Part shown: positions 7,771-16,504 of the stretch, piece after piece
How positions within the stretch are numbered: the first letter of the stretch is position 1
Layout: each line of letters begins with the position of its first letter
DNA from: Kineosporia sp. NBRC 101731
GTDB taxonomy: Bacteria; Actinomycetota; Actinomycetes; Actinomycetales; Kineosporiaceae
DNA: 64,000 nt
Assembly: GCF_030269305.1 (NCBI RefSeq)
Contig: NZ_BSTC01000018.1
Coordinates: 50,484 to 114,483, forward strand
Direction: 5' to 3'
Program-made: the position numbers and the translations under genes
The notes under the pieces: generated by a model
The model's database searches: none
What the model was told of the DNA's origin: nothing
Seen by the model: the letters and a program-made list of their open reading frames with translations, nothing else

Positions 7771-9032
7771 CCACTTCACCGCCTCCCGGCTGCCCGGCTC
7801 ACGCGCACCCGCCTCTCCTGCCCCTGATCGAGGCGACCGGTGCGCCTGACCACCGCGTCGTCTTCCGCCGCCTGCGCGACGAGCACGGCCCGGTGGTGAA
7901 GGTCGAGCTGGAGCCGGGCGTGGCAGCCTGGCTGGTGATGGGCTACCGCGAGCTGCTCACGGTCACCCGCGACGAACGCCTGTTCAGCCACGACGCCCGT
8001 CACTGGCGTGACCTGAACGACGGTGTGGTGGCTCCGGACTCGGGTCTGCTGCCGATGATGGGCTGGCGGCCCAACCTCTTCCAGGCCGACGGCGAGGAAC
8101 ACCGCCGGCTGCGCCGACCCGTCGACGAGGCGATCGCGGGCATCGACCAGCGGGCGATCCGCCGCGAGGTCGAGGAGATGTGCGCCGACCTGATCGCCGG
8201 GTTCTCCGAACGCGGTGCGGCCGACCTGATCTCCGAGTACGCCCAGGTGATCCCCACCCTGGCCCTGGCCAGCCTGTTCGGGCTCGACCGGGAGGGCGGC
8301 CAGGAGCTGCGCCGCGCCCTGATCGCGTTGTTCGGCAGCCAGACCGACTCGCAACTCGGTGACCGTGCGTTCGACCAGATCCTCGTCGACCTGGTGCAGA
8401 GCCGCCAGGACGGCCCGGCCCGCCACGACGTCACCAGCGTGATCGTGCGGCACGAGTCGATGACGAGTCTCGAGGAGCGCGTGCAGTCGCTGGTCCCGCT
8501 GATCGGGGCCGGCAACGAGACGATGACCTCGTGGATCGCGCACACGCTGCGCCTGCTGCTCACCGACCCGCGGTTCTCGGCCCAGTTGCGCGGCGGCAGC
8601 CTGGGGGTGGACGACGCCCTGGACGAGGCGCTCTGGCGGGAACCCCCGATGAACGTCATGCCCGCTCGTTATGCCCTGCAGGACACCGAACTCGGCGGTC
8701 AGAAGATCCTCGAGGGCGACGTGGTGGTGCTCGGGCTGGGTGCTGTCGTCGACGACCCGATGATGCAGACCGGCCACGGCCCGGTGGCCGAGCCGGGCAA
8801 CCGCGCCCACCTGGCCTTCGCCGCCGGTCCGCACTCCTGCCCGGCCCGGGTGCCGGCCCGGGTGATCGTGCGCACGGCGGTCGGCACCGTGCTGAATCTG
8901 CTACCCGACATGCGGTTGAGTATCCCCGCGGAAGAACTCACCTGGTTCCCCTCACCCTGGACCCGGGTTCCCACGGCCCTGCCGGTCGAGTTCTCCACGG
9001 TGGCCCTGAACGCACCACTGGCCCGTAGCTGA
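7767..9032 (+). CDS. Cytochrome P450, CYP157-like, without the ExxR motif
   Basis: A 421-residue P450 coupled to the conservon. The I-helix shows LIGAGNETMTSWIA and the heme loop FAAGPHSCPARV, with the heme-ligand Cys at residue 358. At the K-helix the sequence is DEALWREPP: Glu287 is followed by Ala-Leu-Trp290, so the Arg of the otherwise near-invariant ExxR is missing. This is the known signature of the CYP157 family, found in Streptomyces conservons next to a CYP154 gene, exactly as here. Substrate is unknown; such pairs have not been assigned a common reaction. The GTG start overlaps the cvnD stop by four bases. Confidence 0.92.
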   Translation: MTTSPPPGCPAHAHPPLLPLIEATGAPDHRVVFRRLRDEHGPVVKVELEPGVAAWLVMGYRELLTVTRDERLFSHDARHWRDLNDGVVAPDSGLLPMMGWRPNLFQADGEEHRRLRRPVDEAIAGIDQRAIRREVEEMCADLIAGFSERGAADLISEYAQVIPTLALASLFGLDREGGQELRRALIALFGSQTDSQLGDRAFDQILVDLVQSRQDGPARHDVTSVIVRHESMTSLEERVQSLVPLIGAGNETMTSWIAHTLRLLLTDPRFSAQLRGGSLGVDDALDEALWREPPMNVMPARYALQDTELGGQKILEGDVVVLGLGAVVDDPMMQTGHGPVAEPGNRAHLAFAAGPHSCPARVPARVIVRTAVGTVLNLLPDMRLSIPAEELTWFPSPWTRVPTALPVEFSTVALNAPLARS

Positions 9033-9088
9033 CCCGGCTCACGGAAGAGACCGGGGCTCAGACAAAATCACCTTGCCAGGAGGCCACT

Positions 9089-10324
9089 TTGTCCGAAAGT
9101 ACGATCCCCCTTGTAGAACTCGACCCGGTCGGCCGTGACCACCAGGGCGAGGCGGCCCGGTTGCGGGAACTCGGCCCGGTGGTGCGGGTCAAGCTCCCCG
9201 GTGACGTGATCGCCTGGAGCATCGCCGATCACGCGCTGCTCACCGAGGTGATCAACGACCCCCGGTTCAGCAAGAACTGGCAGAACTGGAACGACATCCA
9301 ATCCGGTCACGTGGGCGACGACTGGCCGCTGATCGGCATGGTCAAGGTGACGAACATGCTCACCGCCGACGGGTCTGAGCACCGCCGCCTGCGCAAGCTG
9401 GTCACCGGCACGCTGACGCCGCGCCGGGTCGAGGCGCTGCGCCCGCGCGTCGAGGAGATCGTCACCCGTCTGCTCGACGAGCTGCCCGGCCACGTCGACG
9501 AGGACGGGGTGGTCGACCTGCGCAAGTACTACTCCGACGTGGTGCCGGTGCTGGTCATCTCCGAGCTGATGGGCCTGCCCGAGGAGTCCCGGCCTGATCT
9601 GAAGGCGTTCATGGACAACGTCTTCCGGTCTGACCTGACCCCCGAGCAGGTGCTGGCCAACCAGATGGGCCTGTACCAGCTGCTGGCGAACCAGGTGCAG
9701 TACCGGCGTGAGCACCCGGGCCCCGACCTGACCAGCGCCCTGATCGCGACGCAGGCCGAAGACCCGCAGGCCGTGAGCGACGAGGAGCTGGTCGGCACCC
9801 TGCTGATCATGCTCGGCGCCGGCCAGGAGACCACGGTGGCCCTGATCACCAACGCCGTGCGGGCCCTGTGCACCCACCCCGACCAGCGGAAGATCGCGGT
9901 CGCCGGAGGGCCTCGGGAATGGGCCGGGGTGGTCGAGGAGACACTGCGGTGGGACGCGCCGATCGGCAACTTCCCGTTCCGCTATCCGCTGGAAGACGTC
10001 GAGATCGCCGGGGTCACGATCCCGAAGGGCGAGGCCGTCATGGCGCCCTACAGCGCCGTCGGCCGCGACGAGAAGCAGCACGGTGCCGACGCCGGCGAGT
10101 TCGACATCACCCGGGAACAGCGCAAGAACCTGGCCTTCGGCGGGGGCGCGCATGTCTGCGTGGGCGCGGCCCTCGGCCGGATGGAGGGAAACCTCGCGAT
10201 CCCGGCTGTTTTCGAGCGGTTCCCGGACATCGAACTGGCCGTGGACGAGAACGACCTGGTGCCGATCCCGTCGCTGTTCTCGAACAGCTCGTCCACCCTG
10301 CCGGTACGGCTCACGAAGATCTGA
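9089..10324 (+). CDS. Cytochrome P450, CYP154-like
   Basis: A complete 411-residue P450. The I-helix is LGAGQETTVALI, the K-helix ExxR is EETLRW (Glu284, Arg287), and the heme loop is FGGGAHVCVG with Cys357. The overall pattern is that of CYP154-type enzymes that accompany CYP157 in conservons. The start is TTG at 9089, with a perfect AGGAGG six bases earlier; 56 bases separate it from the first P450. Redox partners are not in the window. The 3' end overlaps the end of the convergent sigma-factor gene by 14 bases, so no terminator fits between them. Confidence 0.93.
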   Translation: MSESTIPLVELDPVGRDHQGEAARLRELGPVVRVKLPGDVIAWSIADHALLTEVINDPRFSKNWQNWNDIQSGHVGDDWPLIGMVKVTNMLTADGSEHRRLRKLVTGTLTPRRVEALRPRVEEIVTRLLDELPGHVDEDGVVDLRKYYSDVVPVLVISELMGLPEESRPDLKAFMDNVFRSDLTPEQVLANQMGLYQLLANQVQYRREHPGPDLTSALIATQAEDPQAVSDEELVGTLLIMLGAGQETTVALITNAVRALCTHPDQRKIAVAGGPREWAGVVEETLRWDAPIGNFPFRYPLEDVEIAGVTIPKGEAVMAPYSAVGRDEKQHGADAGEFDITREQRKNLAFGGGAHVCVGAALGRMEGNLAIPAVFERFPDIELAVDENDLVPIPSLFSNSSSTLPVRLTKI

Positions 10325-12314
10325 CGCAGCGCACCACACCCGACGTCAGGTCCCGGTAGTTCGAGTACCCGTCGTCGTAGTTCAGTGCCCAGTGTGAATC
10401 CTTCTCCGGGGCAGCCCGGTTCGCGGCCCAGTACCAGCCGCGAGCCGGGGTGTCGGGGAAGGCCTTCCGGTTGATCGCCGGCCCGACGAGCGATTCGTCG
10501 ACCAGGGTGGCGAGTTCCTGGACGCCCGGCAGTCGCCACTTCTTGCCACCCAGGGCAAGGTTCGAGCAGTAGGCGGAGGCCTTCGGTGCGGCCATCGAGC
10601 TCGAGCTGGCGCGCTGCCAGACCAGGCCGGTCATCGGGTCTTTGACCTGACCGTCGGCGATCGTGTATTTCACCGCCCCGGAGCCGGCTGGGGACTGCAC
10701 GCAGCGCACCGCGAACTTGCCCGACTGGTCGGCCGCGTTGCTGGTCAGTCCCTCGAAGAAGTTCACGATCCAGGCGAAGGCCGGATCGTGCTCCGTGGCC
10801 CACGGGGACGACGTCCAGAAGAAGGCCACGGGGGTGTCGGGGAAGGCCTTGGTGTCGATGGCCGGACCGGAGCGGGTGGTGTCGATCAGCGAGGTCAGCT
10901 CGACCCGGGTCGGCACGCTCCAGTTGCCGCCTGCGAGCTTCAGGTTCTTGCAGTAACTCTGGGCACCCGCATAGGTGTAGGAGTTCGCTGCGCTCGAGCG
11001 CTGCCAGACCAGACAGGTCACCTCGTCCACCACCGTGCCGTCCTGGCGCACCGTGTAGCGGTGCTGGTTCGGCAGACCTTCACCGGAGTTCGGCATGGTC
11101 CAGCCGGCCCACACCGCATCGGGGACGCCCGTGCGGGCGCAGCGGTCGGTGGCCACGGCTTTCTTACGAGGGGACGTCCTGGTCGGTTCGGGTGTCGGAC
11201 CCACCGAGGTGGCGGCCGAGGTGGCGACCGGTGCCGGGGTGGGGGAGATCGTCGACAGCGCGGCGCTCACGGCCGAGGTGTCGCGGGGCACCTCCTGCCG
11301 CACCGGAGGGGTCTGGCTCACGTCGTAGAGGAAGCCACCGACGAAGAGCAGCAGGGTGGCGGCGGTGGTCACGGTGGCGACCCGACCCGCCCAGCGCACG
11401 GTGCTCCAGGCGGTGTGATCCTCGGGCAGGTCGTGCCGGGGGTCGTCGGGGTCGTCGGGCCCGGCGGTGGAGGCGGCCACCAGTTCGGCGTCCTCCCACT
11501 GTTCCGCCGTCAGCAGGCCCTTCTCCACCAGCGCGGCGATGAGCGCGGCGGGCAGCGGCAGCAGTTGCAGCCCGGCGATCAGCCGGGAGGTCGGGACCTG
11601 GTGCTCGGCCTCCCGCAGGCACACCACGCAGGTGCGCACATGCTTGGTGATGCGCTTGCGCCACAGCGTGTTCGGGTCGCCGTCCCAGTCGGTCACGACC
11701 GCGGCCAGGCCGTCGCAGAGCGGCCGGCGTTCCAATGCCACCACCGCGACCCGGCACTGCTCCAGCTGTTCCCGCATGCGTTGCAGGCGCACCGCGGTGT
11801 GGGCCTCTCCCAGGTCCAGCGCGGCGGCGATCTCGGTGCGGGTGATCCGCCCGGCGCATTCCTCCCACCAGAGGGCGAGCAGGGCGCGGTGTTCCTCGTC
11901 GAGCCACTGACCGGCCCGCACCAGGTCACGGTGCTGACCCTTGAGATCCAGCCAGAGCACGGCGAGATCCTCGAACTCCAGCGAGATCTCGCCGCGCCCA
12001 CCGACGTCCGCAAGCCAGTCGTCGCTCACCGGAGCGGGCACCTCGGTGACGGGACGACGGAAGTGATCACCGATCTGGTGCACGGTGATGGTCACGAGCC
12101 ACGACCGGAAGCTGGCGGGGCTCTCCAGACCGGACAGGTCCCGCACGACGCGCAGCAGCACTTCCTGCGTCACGTCGTCCACGTCGGCCGGCCGGCTCAC
12201 CGACCGGCCGACGAGGTTGTAGACCAGAGGAACGTACCGGGCCAGGAGCTCCCGAAGGGCGTCGTGATCACCGGCCTGGGCGTCGCGCACCAGACCCGGT
12301 TCGTCCTCTTGCAT
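10311..12314 (-). CDS. ECF-type sigma factor fused to zinc anti-sigma-like motif, membrane segment and two DUF1566 domains
   Basis: A 667-residue multidomain regulator. Residues 10-88 are sigma region 2 (DVDDVTQEVLLRVVRDL, then FRSWLVTITVHQ). Residues about 138-190 are a sigma region 4 helix-turn-helix (ITRTEIAAALDLGEAHTAVR). At 225-232 there is H-x3-C-x2-C (HVRTCVVC), the zinc motif of ZAS-type anti-sigma factors. One membrane segment follows at 311-330, then a Pro/Thr-rich stalk. Two DUF1566 (Lcl C-terminal) repeats close the protein at about 420-540 and 550-667, each with GLVWQR, a YC pair and a W-(S/R)-(V/L)-P motif. The topology predicts DNA-binding parts inside and DUF1566 outside. It lies 20 bases after a rhamnogalacturonan lyase gene in the same direction. 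RBS AGGG precedes the ATG. I infer a one-protein signal transducer, not proven. Confidence 0.88.
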   Translation of the reverse strand: MQEDEPGLVRDAQAGDHDALRELLARYVPLVYNLVGRSVSRPADVDDVTQEVLLRVVRDLSGLESPASFRSWLVTITVHQIGDHFRRPVTEVPAPVSDDWLADVGGRGEISLEFEDLAVLWLDLKGQHRDLVRAGQWLDEEHRALLALWWEECAGRITRTEIAAALDLGEAHTAVRLQRMREQLEQCRVAVVALERRPLCDGLAAVVTDWDGDPNTLWRKRITKHVRTCVVCLREAEHQVPTSRLIAGLQLLPLPAALIAALVEKGLLTAEQWEDAELVAASTAGPDDPDDPRHDLPEDHTAWSTVRWAGRVATVTTAATLLLFVGGFLYDVSQTPPVRQEVPRDTSAVSAALSTISPTPAPVATSAATSVGPTPEPTRTSPRKKAVATDRCARTGVPDAVWAGWTMPNSGEGLPNQHRYTVRQDGTVVDEVTCLVWQRSSAANSYTYAGAQSYCKNLKLAGGNWSVPTRVELTSLIDTTRSGPAIDTKAFPDTPVAFFWTSSPWATEHDPAFAWIVNFFEGLTSNAADQSGKFAVRCVQSPAGSGAVKYTIADGQVKDPMTGLVWQRASSSSMAAPKASAYCSNLALGGKKWRLPGVQELATLVDESLVGPAINRKAFPDTPARGWYWAANRAAPEKDSHWALNYDDGYSNYRDLTSGVVRCVRSS

Positions 12315-12334
12315 GGTTGTTTCCCTTGTGAGGC

Positions 12335-14203
12335 TTACTTCTGGAGGGCGTAGCTCAGGTGCGGCGGCTGGTTGTAGGCGGTGTTCTGCCAGGCCAGTGC
12401 CACCCGGTACATCGAGTCCTGGGTGAGAGTGACCAGGCGGGTGGAGGTCTCGATCGGCGTGCTGAAGATGCGCAGCGCGGTGTCGTCCGACTCCGGCAGG
12501 ATCACTTCTTCACGCCAGTCACCGAGGATGTCGCCCGAGAGCGAGGGCGTGGCCTTGGTGCTGTTGTTGGAGTGAACGCCCGAGGCGGTCAGCAGACGGG
12601 TCTCGCCCGTCGGCGTCCACTTGCTGATCTTGTTGCTGTCGAGCAGCTCGCGGGAGAGATCGCCGTCCCACCACACCAGGAAGTTGGTGGAACTGGGCTT
12701 GGAGCCGATCTTGGTGCCGCTGGTGTTGCGCACGCCGTCGACGCTGGACGACCACTGCTCGGCACCCGCGCTGCCCGCGTAGATGTCTTCCGCGACGCCG
12801 CGACCGGTGTCGCAGCCGCAGCTGGCCGCCTTGCTGATGATCGCGCCGGTGGCCGCGTCGGCGATGAAGTCGGCCGGGCCGCTGTTCTTCTCCTCGCGGA
12901 CCTTGAACACCTCGAGGCCGGCGCGGGTCGGGATCAGGTCACCCACGTGCAGGGTGTCGCCGTGACCCAGCTTCGTCGTCCACAGGCCCTTGCCGGTGTC
13001 GTCGAGAGCCATCGAGCCGTAGATGATCTCGTCTTTACCGTCGCTGTCCACGTCGGCCACGGAGAGCTGGTGGTTGCCCTGGCCGGCCCAGTTGGCCGGT
13101 GTGGTCTGCTTGCTGGAGTCGAACTGCCAGCGCTGGGTGAGCTTTCCGCCCTTGTAGTCCCAGGCCGTGACGACCGAGCGGGTGTAGTAGCCGCGCGCCT
13201 CGATCAGGCTGGGCGTGCTGCCGCTGAGGTAGGCGGTGCCGGCCAGGAAGCGGTCGACGCGGTTGCCGTAGCTGTCGCCCCAGCTGGAGACCGTGCCGCG
13301 GGCGGGCATGTAGTTGACGGTCGAGGCGGCGGCGCCGGTCTGGCCGTTGAACATGGTCAGGTACTCGGGCCCGGTGAGGACGTAGCCGCTGCTGTTGCGG
13401 TAGTCGGCGCTCGAGCTGCCGATCACCGTGCCCTTGCCGTCCTTGGTGCCGTCGGCCGTCTTCATCGCGACCTCGGCCTTGCCGTCACCGTCGTAGTCGT
13501 AGGCCTGGAACTGCGTGTAGTGCGCGCCGGCCCGGATGTTCTTGCCCAGGTCGATCCGCCAGAGCTGGGTGCCGTCGAGCTCGTAGGCATCCACGTAGAC
13601 ATTGCCCGTGTAGCCGGACTGGGAGTTGTCCTTGGAGTTGGTCGGTTCCCACTTGAGCACGATCTCGAACTCGCCGTCACCGTCGAGGTCGGCCACCGAG
13701 GCATCGTTGGCGGTGTAGGTGTACGCGACGCCGTCCTTGGCGGTACCGCCGGCGGGCTTCTTCAGCGGAACACGCAGCGACCCGTCCGACAGGTTGCGCA
13801 CCGTCGCCGTCGTCGACCCCGTTTTCACCGTGTAGGTGGCGGTGGCCGCGGCGCCCTTGTCGAGGTAGTTCGTGGAACCGGTGATACCCGACTTGACCAG
13901 TGTGCCGTTGCGGTAGACGTCGAACGACGCGGTCTTGGAGTCGGTGGCCAGGAGCCGCCAGCTCACCAGGTTCCCGGTGCTGGAGTGGACACTGATCGCG
14001 CCTCGGCCCAGCGTCTCCAGCTGGTGCCCGGCGACGGTCACCTTGGTGGCGGCGGCCGAGACGGAGGACGAGGTCGCGGCGGTCGTGCTCTGGGAGCGAC
14101 CGACGGCGAAGCTGGTACCGGCCGCTGCGAGGCTGCCGGTCACAGCGATCCCGGCGGCGATCGCGACGGTGCGGCGCCGGTTGGGGTGACGACGTTGGCT
14201 CAC
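12335..14203 (-). CDS. Secreted rhamnogalacturonan lyase, polysaccharide lyase family 11
   Basis: A secreted enzyme of about 622 residues that cleaves the rhamnogalacturonan I backbone of pectin by beta-elimination. An N-terminal Sec signal (RRHPNRRRTVAIAAGIAVTG) is followed by a fibronectin-like start (AISVHSSTGNLVSWRLLATD). The rest is the eight-bladed propeller of PL11 with repeated metal-binding loops of the type DLDGDGEFEIVLKW, DYDGDGKAEVAMK and DVDSDGKDEIIYG. The length fits YesW/YesX-type lyases. I prefer the GTG at 14203, because AGAAGG lies six bases upstream; an ATG 24 bases earlier is possible. The sigma-factor fusion gene follows in the same direction after 20 bases. Confidence 0.93.
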   Translation of the reverse strand: MSQRRHPNRRRTVAIAAGIAVTGSLAAAGTSFAVGRSQSTTAATSSSVSAAATKVTVAGHQLETLGRGAISVHSSTGNLVSWRLLATDSKTASFDVYRNGTLVKSGITGSTNYLDKGAAATATYTVKTGSTTATVRNLSDGSLRVPLKKPAGGTAKDGVAYTYTANDASVADLDGDGEFEIVLKWEPTNSKDNSQSGYTGNVYVDAYELDGTQLWRIDLGKNIRAGAHYTQFQAYDYDGDGKAEVAMKTADGTKDGKGTVIGSSSADYRNSSGYVLTGPEYLTMFNGQTGAAASTVNYMPARGTVSSWGDSYGNRVDRFLAGTAYLSGSTPSLIEARGYYTRSVVTAWDYKGGKLTQRWQFDSSKQTTPANWAGQGNHQLSVADVDSDGKDEIIYGSMALDDTGKGLWTTKLGHGDTLHVGDLIPTRAGLEVFKVREEKNSGPADFIADAATGAIISKAASCGCDTGRGVAEDIYAGSAGAEQWSSSVDGVRNTSGTKIGSKPSSTNFLVWWDGDLSRELLDSNKISKWTPTGETRLLTASGVHSNNSTKATPSLSGDILGDWREEVILPESDDTALRIFSTPIETSTRLVTLTQDSMYRVALAWQNTAYNQPPHLSYALQK

Positions 14204-14227
14204 GGAATTCCTTCTCTCACCGATCAT

Positions 14228-14764
14228 CGGTTGCCACCCGAGGGCGGACGTACGGAATTACCCCGGGCAGTGATGCTGCCGGGGAGAACAGGTCGATTCC
14301 GTGGGGTGGCGTCGTGAATCCTCGTCAGCTTGATATGGCCTGTCAACCATCGAAAAGGTTGCCCGGGAACAGGTCATGGGCAGGTCCGGGGAGTGTCAAG
14401 AATGCGTTGGTGGCGATGATCCCGGTGCGTGCATAACGTAAATTGCGGGGAAGATTTCACAGCGGTGCGGGCAACCTTTCGACCGCTCGCGCCCTAGCCA
14501 GGCCGATTGCCCCGGCCCGGTCCGGAGCCGCGGACCCGAATCGGTCTCTGATCTGCGCACCGTCACGTCGCGTGCCGGGCAAAGTACCGGTTGTTGCAGA
14601 ATTTCGACCACGAAGTGTTACCAGGGGTACGCCAGGCTCATTGCCTGGTCAAGGCCCCTTTAAATGATCGTTGTCGGCTTGAGATCGGTGACCCGGACTG
14701 AGAACGATGGTGTCTGTCCGGCCCGATCCGCCGGTCACTCCATCCCTGACAGGAGTGCTCCACC
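14228..14764. other. Divergent intergenic region between the pectin lyase and LPMO genes
   Basis: About 540 bases with lower GC than the genes around it. A hairpin near 14262-14286 (CCCCGG-GCAG paired with CTGCCGGGG) lies in what would be the leader of the lyase gene. Nothing here looks coding. It must hold the promoters of both divergent secreted-enzyme genes; no element could be assigned with certainty. Confidence 0.55.
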
Positions 14765-15571
14765 ATGCGCCCAAAGATTGTCCTGCCGTTGGCGACGACG
14801 GTCACGGCCCTGGCCGGCGTGGCTCTCGCCGGTCCGGCCAGTGCCCACGGCTACATCTCGTCGCCACCCAGCCGGCAGGCGCTGTGCGCCAGTGGTGCCG
14901 TCACCGGCTGCGGCCCGATCCAGTACGAACCACAGAGTGTGGAGGCCCCCAAGGGGTCGAAGAAGTGCAGCGGGGGTAACGCGAACTTCACTGTGCTGGA
15001 CGATGAGTCGCGCGACTGGCCGGCCACCGACGTGGGTGGCGACGTCACCTTCAACTGGACCCTCACCGCGCGGCACTCGACCAGCACCTGGGTGTACTAC
15101 GTCGACGGGCAGCAGGTGGCCTCGTTCGACGACCAGGGGGCCAAGCCCAACGCGACGGTCTCGCACGATGTCGACCTCAGTGACTACTCCGGCGAGCACA
15201 CGGTTCTCGCGGTCTGGAACATCGCCGACACGGTCAACGCCTTCTACAACTGCGTCGATGTGAACATCGGCGGTTCGGGCGGTGGTTCGAACGGGCCCAC
15301 CCCGACGCCGGACGAGACCACCACCGCGCCCTCCGGCGGCGGGACGCAGGCGCCGGCCCCGACGGCTTCCTCGGCCCCCACCGCCACCGCTACGACCGAG
15401 CCCGCTGAGACCGGGGCCCCGGCCGACGGGGCGGAGTGGAAGGACTGGACCTGGTACGACCGCGGCGACACGGTGACCTACGAGGGTGTGACCTACGAGT
15501 GCCGTCAGTCGCACACCACGCTGCCGGGCTGGGAGCCCTCCGCGGTGCTCGCGCTGTGGCTGCCGAAGTGA
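14765..15571 (+). CDS. Secreted lytic polysaccharide monooxygenase (AA10) with C-terminal carbohydrate-binding module
   Basis: A copper enzyme that cleaves crystalline chitin or cellulose by oxidation. The signal peptide ends ...GPASA, placing His28 as the mature N-terminal residue, which is required for the copper histidine brace; the second brace His is H104 in LTARHSTSTW. The AA10 domain covers residues 28-190 and ends NAFYNCVDVNI. A Pro/Thr/Ala linker follows, then a CBM5/12-like module at about 222-268 (WKDWTWYDRGDTVTYEGVTY) with the aromatic residues expected to grip the polymer. The substrate, chitin or cellulose, cannot be settled by eye. The stop overlaps the next gene by GTGA, so a DUF305 lipoprotein is translated with it. 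Confidence 0.94.
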   Translation: MRPKIVLPLATTVTALAGVALAGPASAHGYISSPPSRQALCASGAVTGCGPIQYEPQSVEAPKGSKKCSGGNANFTVLDDESRDWPATDVGGDVTFNWTLTARHSTSTWVYYVDGQQVASFDDQGAKPNATVSHDVDLSDYSGEHTVLAVWNIADTVNAFYNCVDVNIGGSGGGSNGPTPTPDETTTAPSGGGTQAPAPTASSAPTATATTEPAETGAPADGAEWKDWTWYDRGDTVTYEGVTYECRQSHTTLPGWEPSAVLALWLPK

Positions 15572-16224
15572 GGCTTCTCGGGCGGAGTTTGACGATGGCC
15601 ACGCTGGTGGCCGGGGCCGCGCTGCTGCTCGGGGGATGCAGCGTGCCGGGCGGCCTCACGATCAGTACCGGCAGCACGGACGAGGGCACGGCGTCGATCT
15701 CGTCGGGTGGGCACTCGTCGCACGCCACCGCGTCGGCCACCGAGGGGGAGCCCGGTGACGGAGGGGAGACCGGGCACAACGCCGCCGACGTCATGTTCCT
15801 GCAGATGATGATCGCGCGGGAGGTGGAGACGGCGAAGCTGGCGGCCCTGGCCGACGGGGGCACCCTGTCGAAGGAGGTCACGGCGCTGATCGGGGCCATC
15901 AGCAGCACGGAGAACGATGAGCGGGCGGAGATGACGGGCTGGCTCAAGGCCTGGGGCGAGCCGGCCGAGGCCGACGCCGATATGCACGCCGAGCACGGTG
16001 GCGTCAGCACGCTGACCAAGGCCGATATCAAGGCCCTGAAGTCAGCCTCGGGCAGCCGGTTCCAGACCACGTTCCTGAACCTGCTGCTCGCCCAGCAGAG
16101 CAACGGGGCCGAGATCGCCCAGTACGCGACGGACCACGGAAAGAACGGTGGGGTGCTCGAACTGGCCGGGCGGATCCACGAGTCCCGGTCGGCCCAGGTG
16201 CAGCACATGCTCAACCTGCTGTGA
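15568..16224 (+). CDS. DUF305 lipoprotein, translationally coupled to the LPMO
   Basis: A 218-residue surface lipoprotein. With the GTG at 15568, which overlaps the LPMO stop, the protein starts VRLLGRSLTMATLVAGAALL and reaches a lipobox LGGC with Cys24. A His/Ser-rich linker follows (GGHSSH), then a DUF305 domain at about 70-218. Members of this family form ferritin-like helical bundles, and the cyanobacterial copper protein CopM has such domains. The usual His pair after the first helix is changed here to MMIAREVE, but Met and His remain frequent (DADMHAEHGG). Coupling to a copper-dependent LPMO suggests copper handling outside the cell; this is inference. Confidence 0.82.
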   Translation: MRLLGRSLTMATLVAGAALLLGGCSVPGGLTISTGSTDEGTASISSGGHSSHATASATEGEPGDGGETGHNAADVMFLQMMIAREVETAKLAALADGGTLSKEVTALIGAISSTENDERAEMTGWLKAWGEPAEADADMHAEHGGVSTLTKADIKALKSASGSRFQTTFLNLLLAQQSNGAEIAQYATDHGKNGGVLELAGRIHESRSAQVQHMLNLL

Positions 16225-16267
16225 CGTGACCGGCCGCCGAACCGGACAGACCCGGATCGGCGGCTGC

Positions 16268-16504
16268 TCAGCAGGTGCCGGCGTCGGCCCAGGTCGTACC
16301 CCGACTGCTCGGGTTCTCGCTGATGGTGCTGCGGGTCGCGCGCCAGACGCGGCCGTTGAACGCCACTTCGTCGTCGGGCAGATAGGTAACGGCGGCGCTG
16401 TACGCGTCCGGGCACGTCGAACGGACCTGCTGCCAGACCACGAGGCCGCCTGCGATCACGGCCACAGTGACGATGGAGGCGAGGAGACCCCGGCGGGCGG
16501 TCAT
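16268..16504 (-). CDS. Small membrane-anchored protein with CBM5/12-like ending
   Basis: A 78-residue protein with one N-terminal hydrophobic segment (LLASIVTVAVIAGGLVVW) and an external C-terminal part. Its end resembles the chitin-binding CBM5/12 fold: VAFNGRVWRATRSTISENP followed by GTTWADAG. Two Cys could form a disulfide. I use the ATG at 16504; a GTG nine bases upstream and a longer frame to 16639 are possible, but AGGAC lies only 12 bases before the ATG and the longer N-terminus lacks sense as a signal sequence. Convergent with the LPMO operon. Role unknown, possibly polymer contact at the cell surface. Confidence 0.6.
   Translation of the reverse strand: MTARRGLLASIVTVAVIAGGLVVWQQVRSTCPDAYSAAVTYLPDDEVAFNGRVWRATRSTISENPSSRGTTWADAGTC

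Noticed and set aside
12359..14317. A 652-codon plus-strand frame opposite the pectin lyase gene
   Set aside because: The minus strand encodes a clear PL11 propeller with signal peptide; the plus frame is Gly/Arg/Val-rich and featureless.
14645..14658. Possible DasR site (CTGGTCAAGGCCCC) upstream of the LPMO gene
   Set aside because: Only about nine of the twelve core positions fit the dre consensus, and one such half-good match is expected by chance in this DNA.
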